Source of the DNA: Entomortierella parvispora
Lineage: Eukaryota > Mortierellomycota > Mortierellomycetes > Mortierellales > Mortierellaceae
DNA: 64,000 bases
NCBI GenBank assembly: GCA_963573315.1
Contig: OY752143.1
Span: 2,914,001-2,978,000 of the forward strand
Reading direction: 5' to 3'
The notes under the pieces were generated by a model. It was not told the DNA's origin and made no database searches. It was given only the letters and a program-made list of their open reading frames with translations. Shown piece by piece: positions 11,929 to 23,767 of this stretch. The first letter of the stretch is position 1, and each line of letters begins with the position of its first letter. The position numbers and the translations under genes are program-made.

Positions 11929-13912
11929 ATGGCATCCAGAATGTTCAACACGCCGCTGACCAGGACAGCACCCCAGACTCTTGCTGCCCGCGCCAGGTCC
12001 CTTCTTCCTGCCCAGTATGCCAACTATGTCACTGCCTCGGCCGTTGTCATGGCTGGAGGAAAGGCCAAGAAAGGTAACCCCCTTTGTCCGGAATACTGAA
12101 CATCCTTGTAGATCAACCTTGAAGTTCCCTTTGGCTCACCCGATTCATATCCTTTTGCTTTTTTACCCCTCGTTCCTGAATAGCCTCCGCAAAGGTCAAG
12201 CAACAATCCAACTCTTTCCGCAAGAAGAAGGTCGAAGAGGAGGACAAGGGAGAGGTACATGTCATGGAAACATTGGATAAGCGAGACGCAGGAAAGAGCT
12301 ATTGCCTTCACCTGCAGATCAGGCATATGGAAGCTAACTCGGATCCTTCAATTTTTTGACAATTGGACATCTTAGGGCGGATCGGGAGGAGCTGCTCGTT
12401 TGAACGAAAAGCACTACAAAGCCCCTGTCCCTGTCAAGGTCGAGGAGTTCCTTCCTGTAGGTCAACGGACTTTTTAACGACATGCAAATCGGACTGTACA
12501 AATGGATCAAGGACAAGGATGTTTGAAACTCACTACCGGATTACTCTCAACTTCAAAATAGTCTACCGCCACCAAAGAGCATGTCGGACAGGTCCTCGGA
12601 CTCACCTCAAGCGTCACCTCCGCATTGAGCCAGATCTCATACCCCACTCTTTTGAACGAGCAGGCAAGTGTTAAAATATCTGAAAACAACATCTCTTTTT
12701 TTTTTTTTTTGGTGGCGTAGCCTTCGAGGATCTAACCAGCTTCGGTTTATCGTCATATAGTTTGACCTTATCAAGCCCGCCGCATTGGTGGTTCGTGAAA
12801 AGACTGTGGACTTGTTGCACAAGATTGATGCTTCAATGAAGTCGCCCTCGTCTGAGAGCAGGATTGTTCTCACTGGAGAGTCGGGAGCAGGAAAGAGCGC
12901 CATGCTTTTGCAGACTGTCAGCCACTGCCTTAATGCCGGATGGGTCGTGATCTATATCCCCAAGGCCAGCAAATGGATGAACAGTTCGTTTGCCTACAAC
13001 AAGGTTCCCAACACCACTTCCTTTGTCCAACCTCATTTGGCTTCGACTTTGGCTGCTCAGATCAGCAGTGCCAACAAGGATGTGTTGAGCAAGATTGTGA
13101 CCTCGGAGGACGTTACTGTCGGCAGTCATCAAATTGAGAAGGGCACACCATTGACGACGCTTCTTGACACTGGTGTCAAGTATCAGGTTGCTGCCCAGGA
13201 TGTCATGGAGGCCTTCATGAAGGAGTTGAATGCCCAGAAGGAGTAAGTTTTGGACAATTTCACCCATGTTTCTGAAATGATGCTTTCTTGCTCGACCTTC
13301 CCGTAGACAACGTGGAACATGGCATGTTCGCAGAACTAATCGTTTAGTTGCTCGACTCTAGGATTCCTACCTTGATCGCCATCGACGAGGTCAACACCTT
13401 CTTCCGCCCAACAGAATACTTGAACCAGGATGCCAAGCCACTGGACCCTGAACAATTGAAGCTTCCCAAGCTTTTCTTGAACTACATTTCTGGAAAGAGC
13501 TCTTTGAGCCACGGAGCTGTCTTGTCAGCAACCAGTGATAGCCTGTTGGCTCAGAAGAGTGAGATTTTGGATGTGGCTCTGGGTGTCAAGTCTGTTTCTC
13601 CTTACAAGAGCTTTTCACAGACGATCGCACCCTGGACTCAGGGCTTGACTTCTTTTGAAGTACCAAACTACACAGCGGATGAGGCCAAGGGCATCTTTGA
13701 TTACTACAAGAAGGCCAACGTCTTTTTCGATGGTAAGCTTCGCCCCTTTTCCTTTAATAATGGGTTGGAATTCTCGATGCAATTGAGCTAATTCCCATGT
13801 ATTTTCTTTTGATATATCAACAGCCGCATCAGAAAGTTTGTTTATGACCAAGTTCATTACCTCGAACGGAAACCCTCGCAAGTTCTTCACTTCCTGCGCA
13901 AAGGGAATCTAA
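11929..13912 (+). CDS. Mitochondrial small ribosomal subunit protein mS29 (DAP3/Rsm23)
   Basis: Exons are 11929..12073, 12184..12254, 12376..12456, 12562..12663, 12761..13242, 13362..13732 and 13824..13912, giving 446 residues. mS29 is the GTP-binding component of the mitochondrial small subunit. The N-terminus is a basic presequence (MASRMFNTPLTRTAPQ). The P-loop GESGAGKS is at residues 172-179. The Walker-B-like IPTLIAIDEVN follows after an intron, and the end matches the DAP3 family (ASESLFMTKFITSNGNPRKF). The fourth intron starts with GC, not GT: CAG|GCAAGT at 12664. No GT donor nearby keeps the frame, so a GC-AG intron is the best model. It is divergent from ATP4. The family call is firm. 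Confidence 0.9.
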
Positions 13913-14146
13913 GCTGAGGGGACACCAACACTCTAGAAGACGAGGAGAAACGAGGGTATCATAGGACTTGCAAGTCTATAGAATTATTATTTTTTTCGAT
14001 CATTCAAAACCTGTAGAAAAAGAAGGCCTGCATCGGGCAAAAATCCAGAAAAACATAAAAAAGTTGCATCTTTCCAATCTTTTCCTTTATTCAAAAAGAT
14101 TGTGTATATACGGAGACAAAGAGTGGGGAGGATATAGAGAGGGCGT

Positions 14147-15088
14147 CTATGCACTGTTCTCGCCCAGGATAACAACGCAGGGCCAGGTGATCCTGACCTC
14201 ATCTTCGCCCTTGAGTCCCTCCTCCTCCATGATCTTGTCAATGGTCTCGTCGACAATATCTGGTCGTTCCGGGTGCTTTTCCGAATAGTTCTTATAGCTC
14301 GACCAGGTTTTGATGTAATGTCTGAAATGATCCATGGTCACTTTGCCCTCCATGATCTGAGGCCACCCATCCTTGTGATCCGGGAAATAATGGCGCTCGA
14401 CATTCTTCAATGGCACATCAATCGACTTGTACTTGTTGTCGAGGATCAAGCGACCCCAATCCCAGCAGGTGCCCAATTGATCCGGCTGATCGCCCAGATC
14501 GTAGATTCGCTTCGTGGCCCTTGGGTGGTCTTCAAAGATCACAAAGGAATACCCCACGGCGGCAAAAGTACCCCTAGGCTTGAGGACTCGTTTGACCTCT
14601 GAAAAGAACTTTGGGTGGTCGAACCAATGCAACGCCTGGGCGACCGTCAAGACATCGACCGAGGACGAGGCCAAGGCGGAAAGATCTTCGCCTTTACTGC
14701 AGTGATACGAAATGTTGGGTTTCTGGACCGCAGACTGCAACATGGTGGCGGACGCATCTACTCCATGGACCTGACGGAATTTCTCGGCGAGAACAGCGGC
14801 TACTTGACCAGTTCCTGGATTGAGAGAGAGAAAACAATTAAAAGAATGTTGTTAGGAAACGAATGTTGGCGCGTTGAGGAGGAGCGTGAAGGAGAGGGGG
14901 AGGGGACGTGTGGAACACAAGGGAAAGGAATGTTTCGCTTTACCGGTTCCGACATCGACGGCCGTGTCAAAGGCACCGCCGTGTTGAGCGTGGTAGTTGT
15001 ACACCATCTTGAAAAAGTTGGCGTTGTAACCAGGGCGGAAGGACTGGTAGAGGGCACTGTTGAAGGTCTTGCTTGAGAAGGTCGCCAT
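14147..15088 (-). CDS. Class I SAM-dependent methyltransferase (Crg1/trans-aconitate-type)
   Basis: Exons are complement 14944..15088 and 14147..14814, giving 270 residues. The intron falls inside motif I, and splicing rebuilds VDVGTGTGQVAAVLAEKF, the SAM-binding loop. Other family signs are the N-terminal YQSFRPGYNANFF, the second-strand acid in VHGVDAS, and DVLTVAQALHWFD with VLKPRGTFAAVGY in the post-I and motif III region. It looks like the yeast Crg1/Tmt1 small-molecule methyltransferases. The substrate cannot be read from sequence; no signal peptide is seen, so it is probably cytosolic. The 3' end converges on mS29 with 234 bp between stops. Confidence 0.85.
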
Positions 15089-15696
15089 CTTTGTGTGCGT
15101 TGTTGTTGTTTGTTGTTGTCGTTGTTTTGAGAAGGGGAGTTGTTTGGTCGAGTGTGAATGAGGAATGACAAGAATGAATGAATGGACGCCTTTTTATAGG
15201 CGAGGTAATGGCCTTCAAGCTTTAGTTTTTTTTTTGTGGCCATGCAAGAGATTCCCTTGCGGCCTTCCGAAACCGCGCAGGCGTGCCGCCCGATTGACTG
15301 TCCCCACGCTGCAAAGAGCACAAGGACAAAGAAAGGGCAATGACGACGACGGCGGCGGCAGGGCTCTCTGGCTGGCTGGTTGTAGGAAGAGGAGGAGAAT
15401 GTCAATTAAGTTTTGCCGGGGGGCACTTGCACAGTTGCACTCATTTTGCTCATCTCTTGCTTTGTGGACGAGCTGGCTGATAGCCAGTCTACTGCTTTCT
15501 GATAACCCAAATCAGGAAAACCGGCGGTCCATGTCCTTCTTGTTGGCTATCATGCCTTGCCGCCTGCGCTTCGCGTGTCAATGCATTCGATCACCTTCGC
15601 AACATCCACGCGCCCACACAGCCTCTCTCCATCCGCAATTCGACTCATGTTGACATTAAAAGTTATCGATGTATGATTTTATTCGTTCTTTTGTTT
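15089..15696. other. Intergenic upstream of the methyltransferase
   Basis: There are about 600 bp between the methyltransferase start and the 3' end of the F-box gene, both on the minus strand. The first 100 bp are rich in TTG/TGTT (15100-15135 on plus). No gene or RNA is recognised. Confidence 0.5.
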
Positions 15697-18198
15697 TCAC
15701 TCGCGTTCAAAGACTTGCACCTCGGGCCGGAACTTCTTGATAAAGCCATTGATGGCCACCTGCTGGTTCCTCCGATCCCCTTCTGTCTGCTCAATTAGAA
15801 CCCCTTGCAAACGAGGCCATCGTTGTTCCGGGGGAAGGATGGTCATCATCACCTCTTTTCCCGCTCTAGTCTGGCTCCTTTGTCGACGAGAAGAGGCTCT
15901 TGACGGCGTCGGAGAACGCAGACTGACCAAGTCTTCCTTGGATCGATTCGAGAGGCCCTTGCTAATGGCAGTATGGCTGCTGGTCGTACTCTCTTCGCTT
16001 GAGCTGCTAAACGTCCTCACCGCCGTTGTTGCCGTCGTCAAAGAGGTGCCCGCCGTCATGGTCAACGCGTTCATTTGTTCGCTCACTGCGCCCGTGGTAT
16101 TCCCAACGGTCGAGGTTTGGAACTCTGGTGGCGAAAGCCCAACCTTTCTCAATCGAGCCCTGATCACGCACGGATCCTTTCTGGCACAATCCGGGATCCC
16201 TAGCCATTCAAACTGAGCTCTCATGGCAGCCTCAAATCGCGTCTGGCTCGTCGACATCATATCCGCCAAACGCTGTAACCGTGTCGGCTCTTTGGCCATC
16301 CAATTGAAATCCCAAAGATTCAACAGCGAGTCAAACGACGCGACCTGGACATGCAATCGCTCCAGATCTGACAACCCTGTCAACAGACATAACCCGCCGT
16401 CCAACGAACAATCCAGACCAGGACGTTCTATCTTGAGCTTTTTCAATCGAGGACAGACTTTTGAAAGGTAGCCAAACAGGATCCTGGACGATCGACGAGC
16501 CTCCTCGACGGCACTCGATGCATCCGTCAGTTCCGCTACCGGTCGCCGTGAACAGATCCGAAGGTGCAGCTCCTTGAGATTCCGACAACCCCAGACCCTG
16601 ACTTCATTTTTGGACAGAAACGGGTAGATATTGCCGTGGCCACCTGTGGTTCCTCCTTGTTCTTCTCCCTCGACTTGACTACTTTCAGATAAATCTGTCT
16701 CGAACGTCTCTTCATCCAGCTTTTGGAGAGCGTGCCCTAGGTCCAAGAATCTCTCGTCAAAGACCTCGGCTCCGCAGACGAACGTCTCGAGAGAAACGGC
16801 CAAACACAGAAACTCGTGAAGGGCGCCCATCATGGATGGCAGAAACACTTCATGGCCGCGTGCACCGCCCCCCGAGAGGTCAAGACGGGTCATGGTCGGA
16901 ATTCGAGGCTCGATGGCCATCAGGAGGGGTCTGCCCATACACTGGGGCGCGATATCCAAATGTCCAAGTTGGGTCAACGGCCCTAGCGCTTCAGTCATTT
17001 CATTCCTCCGAAAAAAAGTCCCGTCGAATTTGAGGCTCTTGAGCTTTGGACAAGAGGTGGCCAAGAGATTTACAAACGCGACGGAATCATTCTCATGGTT
17101 ACTGTTGCTGTCGATGATCCAGGTATTAGTGGTGGAAGAATTAGGATTCGTGGTCGTGGATGTCATGGTCGAGGAGGTCCAGGTGGGTGTGGGTGTATCA
17201 TAAGCTTTGGGCGCTCGAATCTGCGTGATGCTCAGTTCATTTAACGAGGGCGAATGCAAGATCAGATCTTCGAGGATCCTCGGATGAATACAAGTGTTGT
17301 GTAGCACGAGCCGTTCCAGTCGAGTCATCCGTCCCTGAAGGAGATGCCAGCCCTCCTGTTCCTCCTCGGCCGAGGACACGGCTGCAAAGACGCCCTTCTG
17401 CTGCAGATTCAACGTCCTCTCGGACGGATCGACCACTTCCAGGATCTGGAGTCGAGGACAAGCCCGGAAGAGGGTCTTCAGTGTGACCCTGGACAGGTCA
17501 CAGTCCTTGAACCGGACTCGCGTCAATTGCGGTAAAGTGGCAAAGAGAGGGAGTAACCTGGAGCGGACATGAATTGACCCGCGACAGTCAAAGTACCGGA
17601 TTCTAGAACTTCCGCTCCCGTTACTGATGGACTGGACTTGACCCGAGGAGACGATCCGGTCCCGAAGTCGCCTCCATGGCACATCGACCTCGACCATTTC
17701 CTCATAGTACATGGTCTCGAGTCGATAGTAAAACTCTGTCACCAACCCGAGTCTTTGCAATGTCTCGCTGTAATCCTTGGCGACAGGATGTTCGACCCAA
17801 TTGGCCGCAAAGTCCAAGTGAGCCGTCGATGCTCTGCACCAGTCTTTGGAGACAAAACGCGTCTGGAGACGATCGTGCGGTGAGAGATAGGAGAGGATCC
17901 GCTCGAGGACCTCGGGGATTAGAAAGACGGTTGGGGTCGAACCCATGAAGGATTTTGTGCCGTGGCCTTGGCCGTTACTTTTGTCACCGCTACTGCTGTT
18001 GCTACTACTGCTGCTGCTGATGCGGTTGCTGCTGTTTTTCGTTTTACTGCGGTTCTTGGAATAACTGGAGCGTGGGGAGAGGACGAGAAGGAGTCGTGGT
18101 TTGGACGAGGAGGATGAAGAAGAGGGTGTGGAGGGGATCGTAGTAGTGGTCGAGTAAGAAGAGGACGACCGGGGATGAGCACTGAACAACCAGACCAT
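15697..18198 (-). CDS. F-box protein with leucine-rich-like repeats
   Basis: This is a single exon of 833 residues. A Ser/Lys-rich N-terminal region (residues 1-88) is followed by an F-box at about 91-130 (VFLIPEVLERILSYLSPHDR, then RFVSKDW). F-boxes bind Skp1 and make the protein a substrate adaptor of an SCF ubiquitin ligase. The middle contains irregular leucine-rich repeat-like units (for example LTRVRFKDCDLSRVTLKTLF, and CPKLKSLKFDG). A Ser/Thr-rich disordered part and a short conserved-looking tail end the protein. Met at 18198 was chosen over the upstream in-frame Met at 18378 because the extra 60 residues translate a poly-pyrimidine leader. The target is unknown. Such F-box/LRR genes are numerous in Mortierella-like fungi. 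Confidence 0.8.
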   Translation of the reverse strand: MVWLFSAHPRSSSSYSTTTTIPSTPSSSSSSSKPRLLLVLSPRSSYSKNRSKTKNSSNRISSSSSSNSSSGDKSNGQGHGTKSFMGSTPTVFLIPEVLERILSYLSPHDRLQTRFVSKDWCRASTAHLDFAANWVEHPVAKDYSETLQRLGLVTEFYYRLETMYYEEMVEVDVPWRRLRDRIVSSGQVQSISNGSGSSRIRYFDCRGSIHVRSRLLPLFATLPQLTRVRFKDCDLSRVTLKTLFRACPRLQILEVVDPSERTLNLQQKGVFAAVSSAEEEQEGWHLLQGRMTRLERLVLHNTCIHPRILEDLILHSPSLNELSITQIRAPKAYDTPTPTWTSSTMTSTTTNPNSSTTNTWIIDSNSNHENDSVAFVNLLATSCPKLKSLKFDGTFFRRNEMTEALGPLTQLGHLDIAPQCMGRPLLMAIEPRIPTMTRLDLSGGGARGHEVFLPSMMGALHEFLCLAVSLETFVCGAEVFDERFLDLGHALQKLDEETFETDLSESSQVEGEEQGGTTGGHGNIYPFLSKNEVRVWGCRNLKELHLRICSRRPVAELTDASSAVEEARRSSRILFGYLSKVCPRLKKLKIERPGLDCSLDGGLCLLTGLSDLERLHVQVASFDSLLNLWDFNWMAKEPTRLQRLADMMSTSQTRFEAAMRAQFEWLGIPDCARKDPCVIRARLRKVGLSPPEFQTSTVGNTTGAVSEQMNALTMTAGTSLTTATTAVRTFSSSSEESTTSSHTAISKGLSNRSKEDLVSLRSPTPSRASSRRQRSQTRAGKEVMMTILPPEQRWPRLQGVLIEQTEGDRRNQQVAINGFIKKFRPEVQVFERE

Positions 18199-19476
18199 AT
18201 TCGTTTTTTTTTGTTGCCTGTTCCTTTTTTTTTTTTTTTTTTTTTCAAAGGGTTGTTTGACGAATGAGCTGTAGTGAAATAAGGGGGGAGAAGGAATGGA
18301 ATGAGAGAATGAAAGAAAAAGAGAATGAGTGGTGGAATGGCAAAGAAGAAGAAGGGGGGGCGAGGGCAAAGCAAGCAAACGTCGTACTTGTGCACTGGGT
18401 GGATGAGGGCTTCAAGATAAAGACAAAAAAAAACTTGAGGCAGTGTTGTCGGCAAGAAAAGGGTAAAACTTTGAGGGTGACAGCAAGAAAGCGCAAGGGG
18501 GGGGGAGAGAAGACCACAGCAGAAAAGAAGGGGGTGGGGGTTCGAGAGCAACAAGAAGACAGATGGAGAGATGATAAATGCGAAAACGCTCCTGCTCCTC
18601 CCACCCACCTACCCACCGCCGTCATCCTCATCTCCTTCATATTACTGTGTTCCTCCTCCGCTTGGCTTCTGGCCCACTTTTCTTTTTCTTTTTTTTTTTT
18701 CATGCCCACGGATACAGTACCACCCAGGGCCGTGGGCGCCCAAGAGGGGGAAAAGTCCGCCCAACTCTTGTTCGTGTCATCTTTCAAAGATACAGTGGGA
18801 AGAAGCAGGTCAAAAGAGAATGAACCAAAATACAGTTCATGACTAGGCGGAGCAATTGATAGCCGTGCAGATTTTCAAGCCATAGATTGTGTCAACACAA
18901 AGGAACCCATGCCACGCCACAACCAGAGTGGGATGGTGTGCACTGCATGTCGCGGGGTACCAAACAGGCCGAGGAAGGCTGGGGAAGAGCTTTCCTCGGC
19001 CTGCTTGGCTTTTTTGCCTATCTACCCGCAGGCGCCGGGATGTCTCCTTTCCCGTGTTTTTTTTTTTTTTTTGGTTGTTCCTCGTAACCTTGCTTCAATT
19101 GAATCCATCGGCAAGGTTCAATTGATCGGACAGTTTTTTTTTTGGGCAAGCGCGAGTCCTTGACCAGAAAAAAAGTAAAGTAGCCGTTGGAGTACCCCGC
19201 CAGCTTTGCAACAATAGGACAAAACCATGTTCTCTCCCTTTCAACTAGCCTACTTTTTTTTTCCTTGTCATTCCATTACCATGCCATGCCATGCGCTCCT
19301 CCCTGGCCCTGCCTTGTTCCCCCTTGTAATTCGAGAACTATCTCCAGTCCCTTTTGATCGCCTCTCTATCTTTCAATCTCTCTCTCTCCTGGAAAATGGA
19401 ACATTGGTTCGTTGGTTCGTTGGTCGATGCCGCTTGGTGCCATCCTTTTGTTCTCCGATCGGATTCAGGCACCATC

Positions 19477-19511
<35 letters not shown>

Positions 19512-19873
19512 TCCTGATGTGCCACCAAATCCCGCAAGGGCATGCAAGGCAAATCGCTTGATACCATAAAACGGCCTAGGAGACGCGACGACCAAGGGGA
19601 AGGGGGGGGGGGGGTATGACTGAGCATCAGGATCAATTGGGTCTTGCAGTCACGAGGGGGCACAGCACACCCCTGTCCACATGCACCACCCTCTCCTAGA
19701 TATTGAGCAAAGTGGTCAAAGCGCGGAGCAAATTACATGCTGTATGATGATCGGTTTATTTTGAGAAGGGAGAAAACAAAAGGGAAAAAAAAGCAACGCA
19801 AGAGAAGGATGGAGCGAAAAAAACGGGTAAAAAAAAATGGTCGACGAGGGTTGGGCGGGGGGGAAAAAAAACT
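18199..19873. other. Intergenic with long homopolymers
   Basis: There are 1.7 kb without a supportable gene. The region contains a T-run just upstream of the F-box start (18224-18245), purine-rich sequence at 18290-18560 that is the leader of the F-box gene on the minus strand, several T-runs (18685-18700, 19058-19072), an A28 tract (19480-19507) and a G13 tract (19602-19614). ORFs here are translations of these tracts. Confidence 0.6.
19480..19507. repeat. A28 homopolymer
   Basis: An uninterrupted run of 28 A bases in an intergenic region; a length-unstable tract. No target-site duplication or retrocopy is visible next to it. Confidence 0.9.
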
Positions 19874-22839
19874 CTACATGGCCTCGTTAATGATTGTAAA
19901 TGCGTTCTTAAAGACATCCAACATTGCTTTGCACTTTGCGCGCTCTGCACTCAAGTTGTCGTCCTCCTGGAGCAAGTCATTGAAGAGCTCCTCCTTGTAG
20001 AGAGCAGCCACCAAACGGTTCTGCACCGTCTCGCGAGAGTAGTTGACGAGCAAGTGCATCACAGCCTTGGGGACAAGATCCTGGATCGACTTGCGGGTAA
20101 TGTTGAAATAGGACGTGATCAACGAGCGGATCAATTGCGTCTCCATGTCCTCGCGTTCGTTCATGCCAGTGTATTCGTCATGGTCTGAAGCGTGGTCAAT
20201 CTTACGCTCAAAGTCGATAGGCTCGCCGTCGAGGACAGTCTTGGGCATGACCATCTCCTTGGCCACATTATGGACGTTTCCAGAGCGATGCGGGCTTTCC
20301 TGCAAAGTGGGTCTATCCATGCGCTGCTGAGGTCCAAAAAAGTAATTGAGGAAGGTATCTTTGCTGGGAGCGTTGGGGCCAGGGTGTGATCCATTCAAGG
20401 ATGACGTGGATGAGTTGGAGCCATGGGTCACATGGCTGAGCTTTTCACGCTCACGCTCTCGGTCGCTTCTCTCTGCAGCCTGGTGGACAGTGAGGTTCGT
20501 CATGGCATTGCTCAGAGTCTTCTCGCCAGATTCCTCTCGGTGGCTGGGAGAATCACCACCATTGCCGGCAAGAACCATGTTGACGGTGCTCAATCGTCTC
20601 GTGCGCTCCATATCCTGCTTCTTCTTCTGTGATGCTCTCTCGATAGCAGACATAGCGCCGCCGCCACCAATAAAGTCGGGGTGGTTCGTGTTGATGTATG
20701 AGCGCTGAATGCTGATCAAACTCTCGACATAGTCAGAAGTGGGTCCCAAGCGCTCGCGCAAAAGGTCAGAGACGACCTCGATGAGCTTGGCATGGAATCG
20801 GGGGAATCGGGCGAGTTCCTATCAAGGCAGTAACAGGAGGCAAGATGTTAGCCCCCTGATCCCCACCAATGGCGATTTCATAGCACCAGCCAGCAGTCTC
20901 TTATTCTCACCTTTGCACCGCAGCTGTGGCAAATCTTGACAAGCTCCTCATAAGCGAGCTCAACACATCTCAAACTTGGGGGCTCGAGCAACTTGATCTG
21001 GGGCTTGACCAGCAAGTCAAATGCAATCTCGGGTACAAACAATGACGGCCTGGGTCCCGTAGAGTTGCGGATGGCAGTGCGAATGTCGTGAACAGTCAAG
21101 TTTTCGCAAGGGTTGACAGAGTCCAATGCAGCGCCAAAGACGTTATTAAAGATGTAGTAGATCCTGGCACCACCGCACAGCTCCTTTGTCGAAATCTCGG
21201 CAGAGGTTCCATCAATGGCAGCAACAAAGTCACTTGCGAATCTGGTCAACAATTGAAGGATAAGAGAGCCCTAATTGAAGCATTTTGACAAATATGATAT
21301 TAGTGTTACATGGTGTATAATAATTTCAAAAAGGTACCATTCGGATACGAGTTTCTTACCCTGTGAGCCTTTCCAGTGAAGCTGGGGTCGCCATAAGACG
21401 ACAACTCCTGCTGAGTCTGTCCAATAAGTGAGTTCAACTTTGCCTTGATATCAGGCAGCTTGTCGCGGATATGGTTCATCAAGATCTAAAACGGTTTTCA
21501 GTCTGAAAGTCAGTCCCATCTTCCAATCCCCTAGGGCATACTACAAGATCCGAATGTCGGCCACACTTACAGAGTTGAGGTTCTTGGCCAAAAAGTTGGT
21601 TCCGCAACGGTGAGCAATGGCGCGGTAGGCAGGATGGTTTTGGAAAAAATCAGTCTCGCTCTTGAACGCATCAGCCATGGGCTTGTTGGCAATAATGTCG
21701 GCCTGACTGCGGTTCACAACTCCAATGAATCCAAGCTTGAGAGGATAGGCCCTTCCGGAAAGGATGTCCAGCGAGTTGGTACCAGCATCCATGAGATCCA
21801 GCTTTGTCAAGACTCCGATAGTACGCTTTGCCTCGGGATCAACCTGACGGGCGAGCTTGAGACTGTCCGAGTTGGCAAGGTCCACGTTTGCTGGCGACAC
21901 GGCCAAAATGACACTGTCAAAATATACCAAGAAAATAATGCAGGTCAGCGTCTGTGCGTCGTCCGTTCCGAACTTGATCATCTGTCCGGTTTCTCTGGGC
22001 GAAATCAAAGGTGATCCTCCTCCTCCTGGAACCACAGTCCGTCATCGTTACCTGTTGGGCTTGAGAATGTAGTCCAGAATGAGGTTGCGGGTCTGCTTCT
22101 CAATATCGGTGGGTTGATCGCCTAATCCATTGCAATGTCGATCGGAGACGGAAAATGACAGGAAACAGGGTCAATCATCGTGAAGGGAAGTCAAGAATTC
22201 ATGCGTCAGCTCAAGAACAAATCTGGTCCAGGTCATGTCGGCAAACAAGGGCTCCATACCAACTGGGATCTAAAAGAGCAAAGACACACACAAGTGGTGG
22301 TTAGGATGTGTAACCCAATCTCCGTCGTTGCCACACGGTAAACACTGCCCGACAGCGCTTTCTGTCTTCAAAAAGCATACCTTGGTTACTCCGGGCAAGT
22401 CGACAAGGGTCAGATTCAAGACATTCTTGGAAAAGATCTTGAGGTGAATGGGCGTCCTGGAGATAGCCTTGTTCTGGCCGGCAACACGGGCCGTCTCGGC
22501 CTCAATCTCTTTGCGGACCTCGTCAAAGTCGAAAAACTGCTTGTTGGGAAGATGCAGGAACTCTGCACGGTCTGGGGCTTCGTTGACAGAGCCGTCGGAA
22601 GAGACAGAGGAAGTGAGCGAGCTCATGTGGGTGTTGACCAGCTGGAGTACAAGAGGTCGGCGGGTGACGACTCCATTGCCTCTGGGGAGGAAATCCTTCT
22701 GCACAATGGTTTCCAAGACGGACGACTTTCCGGAGGACTGAGATCCTACAACGACAATCTGCGGCAGGTCGATTTGCTCGCTTCCGATGGTGTTGAAGAC
22801 ATCCTGCAGCTTGTTGACGAGGGGGATTAGGTCATTCAT
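19874..22839 (-). CDS. DNM1: Dynamin-related GTPase Dnm1/Drp1 (mitochondrial fission)
   Basis: Exons are complement 22381..22839, 22260..22269 (10 nt), 22052..22121, 21571..21913, 21360..21485, 20911..21270 and 19874..20818, giving 770 residues (yeast Dnm1 has 757). The start [19 protein letters not shown] matches Drp1/Dnm1. G1 is GSQSSGKS (residues 32-39) and G3 is DLPG (147-150). Then [31 protein letters not shown] and [11 protein letters not shown] (G4) follow. [19 protein letters not shown] is the Dnm1 form, unlike Vps1. The middle or stalk region is followed by a Ser/Arg-rich insert (variable loop) and a C-terminal GTPase effector domain (residues about 675-770, [17 protein letters not shown]). 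The protein assembles on mitochondria and peroxisomes to drive fission. The 10-nt exon is required to give the conserved IPVG. Confidence 0.92.
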
Positions 22840-23328
22840 CTCTCTAATTTTTTTTTACGATCGAACATGGAATTAGCATTAGCATGGGCAGGAGAGGAAT
22901 CAAGGTCAGGAACAGAACGAACGCGTCGGGTGCAGGGCCCGGAAAGGGATCTGCCCAGCAAAAGGGATTCTTGGTGAGGCTAGACTAAGAAGAAGGTCGA
23001 ATTGGCAGCGCGGAGTATTTTCCTACCAAGGATTAGATCTGTGTTTGGACGGGAGGAGTGAAGGGAAGCAAGGAAAGAGAGAATGAAAGAATGAGAAGGT
23101 ATTACAAAAAAGTAAAAAAATTCTTTCAATCGCGTGATGAGGACAGGGCGGGGAGCAGGAAGCAGGACTGGGCGTCGACAATGAGCTGACTGGGAGTGCA
23201 GGGAGGAGATGGTCAGAAGAACAAGAAGAAGAAGAAGAAGAGGGGGAAGGAGGAGGAGGGAGGAGGGAAAAGAAGGAGGAAGAAGAGAAAAGAACGAAAG
23301 AACGGAAACACATGGGACACCATGGGCA

Positions 23329-23364
<36 letters not shown>

Positions 23365-23767
23365 ACACACACCGCCCCCGCTCGCTCGCTCCCACTCGCT
23401 GTGTCTGTCTGACACTCAGACCAAAGAAATAGGAAAAAAAGAAAGGGCGGTGCGCCCGAAATGGCGATTCCCAGCAAAGGTCGGGGAAGGGCTGGGAATC
23501 AAAACACATCGGTCCCGTCCGTGTACGTGGATTGCACGTGGTGTCTGTCGGTCTGTTTGCTTCCTTCCACCTCTTCCTTTTCGTCGTTGACTGACAGACA
23601 GACTGAATGAATAAAAATGCCTTTTTTTAATGTTGCTGTTGTTGATGATGATAATAACAATAGATGCATGCGGTGGGGTAATGGTAGTAGTGGTGGTGGC
23701 GATAGCAGTAGCAATATAGCAGCCAACACCTTCCACAGTCGATCTACTCCTGGCCTCCTCCTCCTCC
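22840..23767. other. Intergenic, purine-rich, with A31 tract
   Basis: There are about 930 bp between the DNM1 start and the UTP3 stop. The region holds a GAA/GGA-rich stretch (23215-23310) and an A31 tract (23332-23362). The T/C-rich minus strand is a plausible DNM1 leader. No gene was recognised. Confidence 0.55.
23332..23362. repeat. A31 homopolymer
   Basis: An uninterrupted run of 31 A bases, the longest homopolymer in the window, lying in the upstream region of DNM1. Confidence 0.9.

Noticed and set aside
18199-18378. Upstream Met for the F-box gene
   Set aside because: The added 60 residues translate a poly-pyrimidine leader and a T-run; the F-box protein is complete without them.
19338-19663. 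ORFs with poly-Phe or poly-Lys over the A28 tract
   Set aside because: Translations of a homopolymer; no protein signal on either side.
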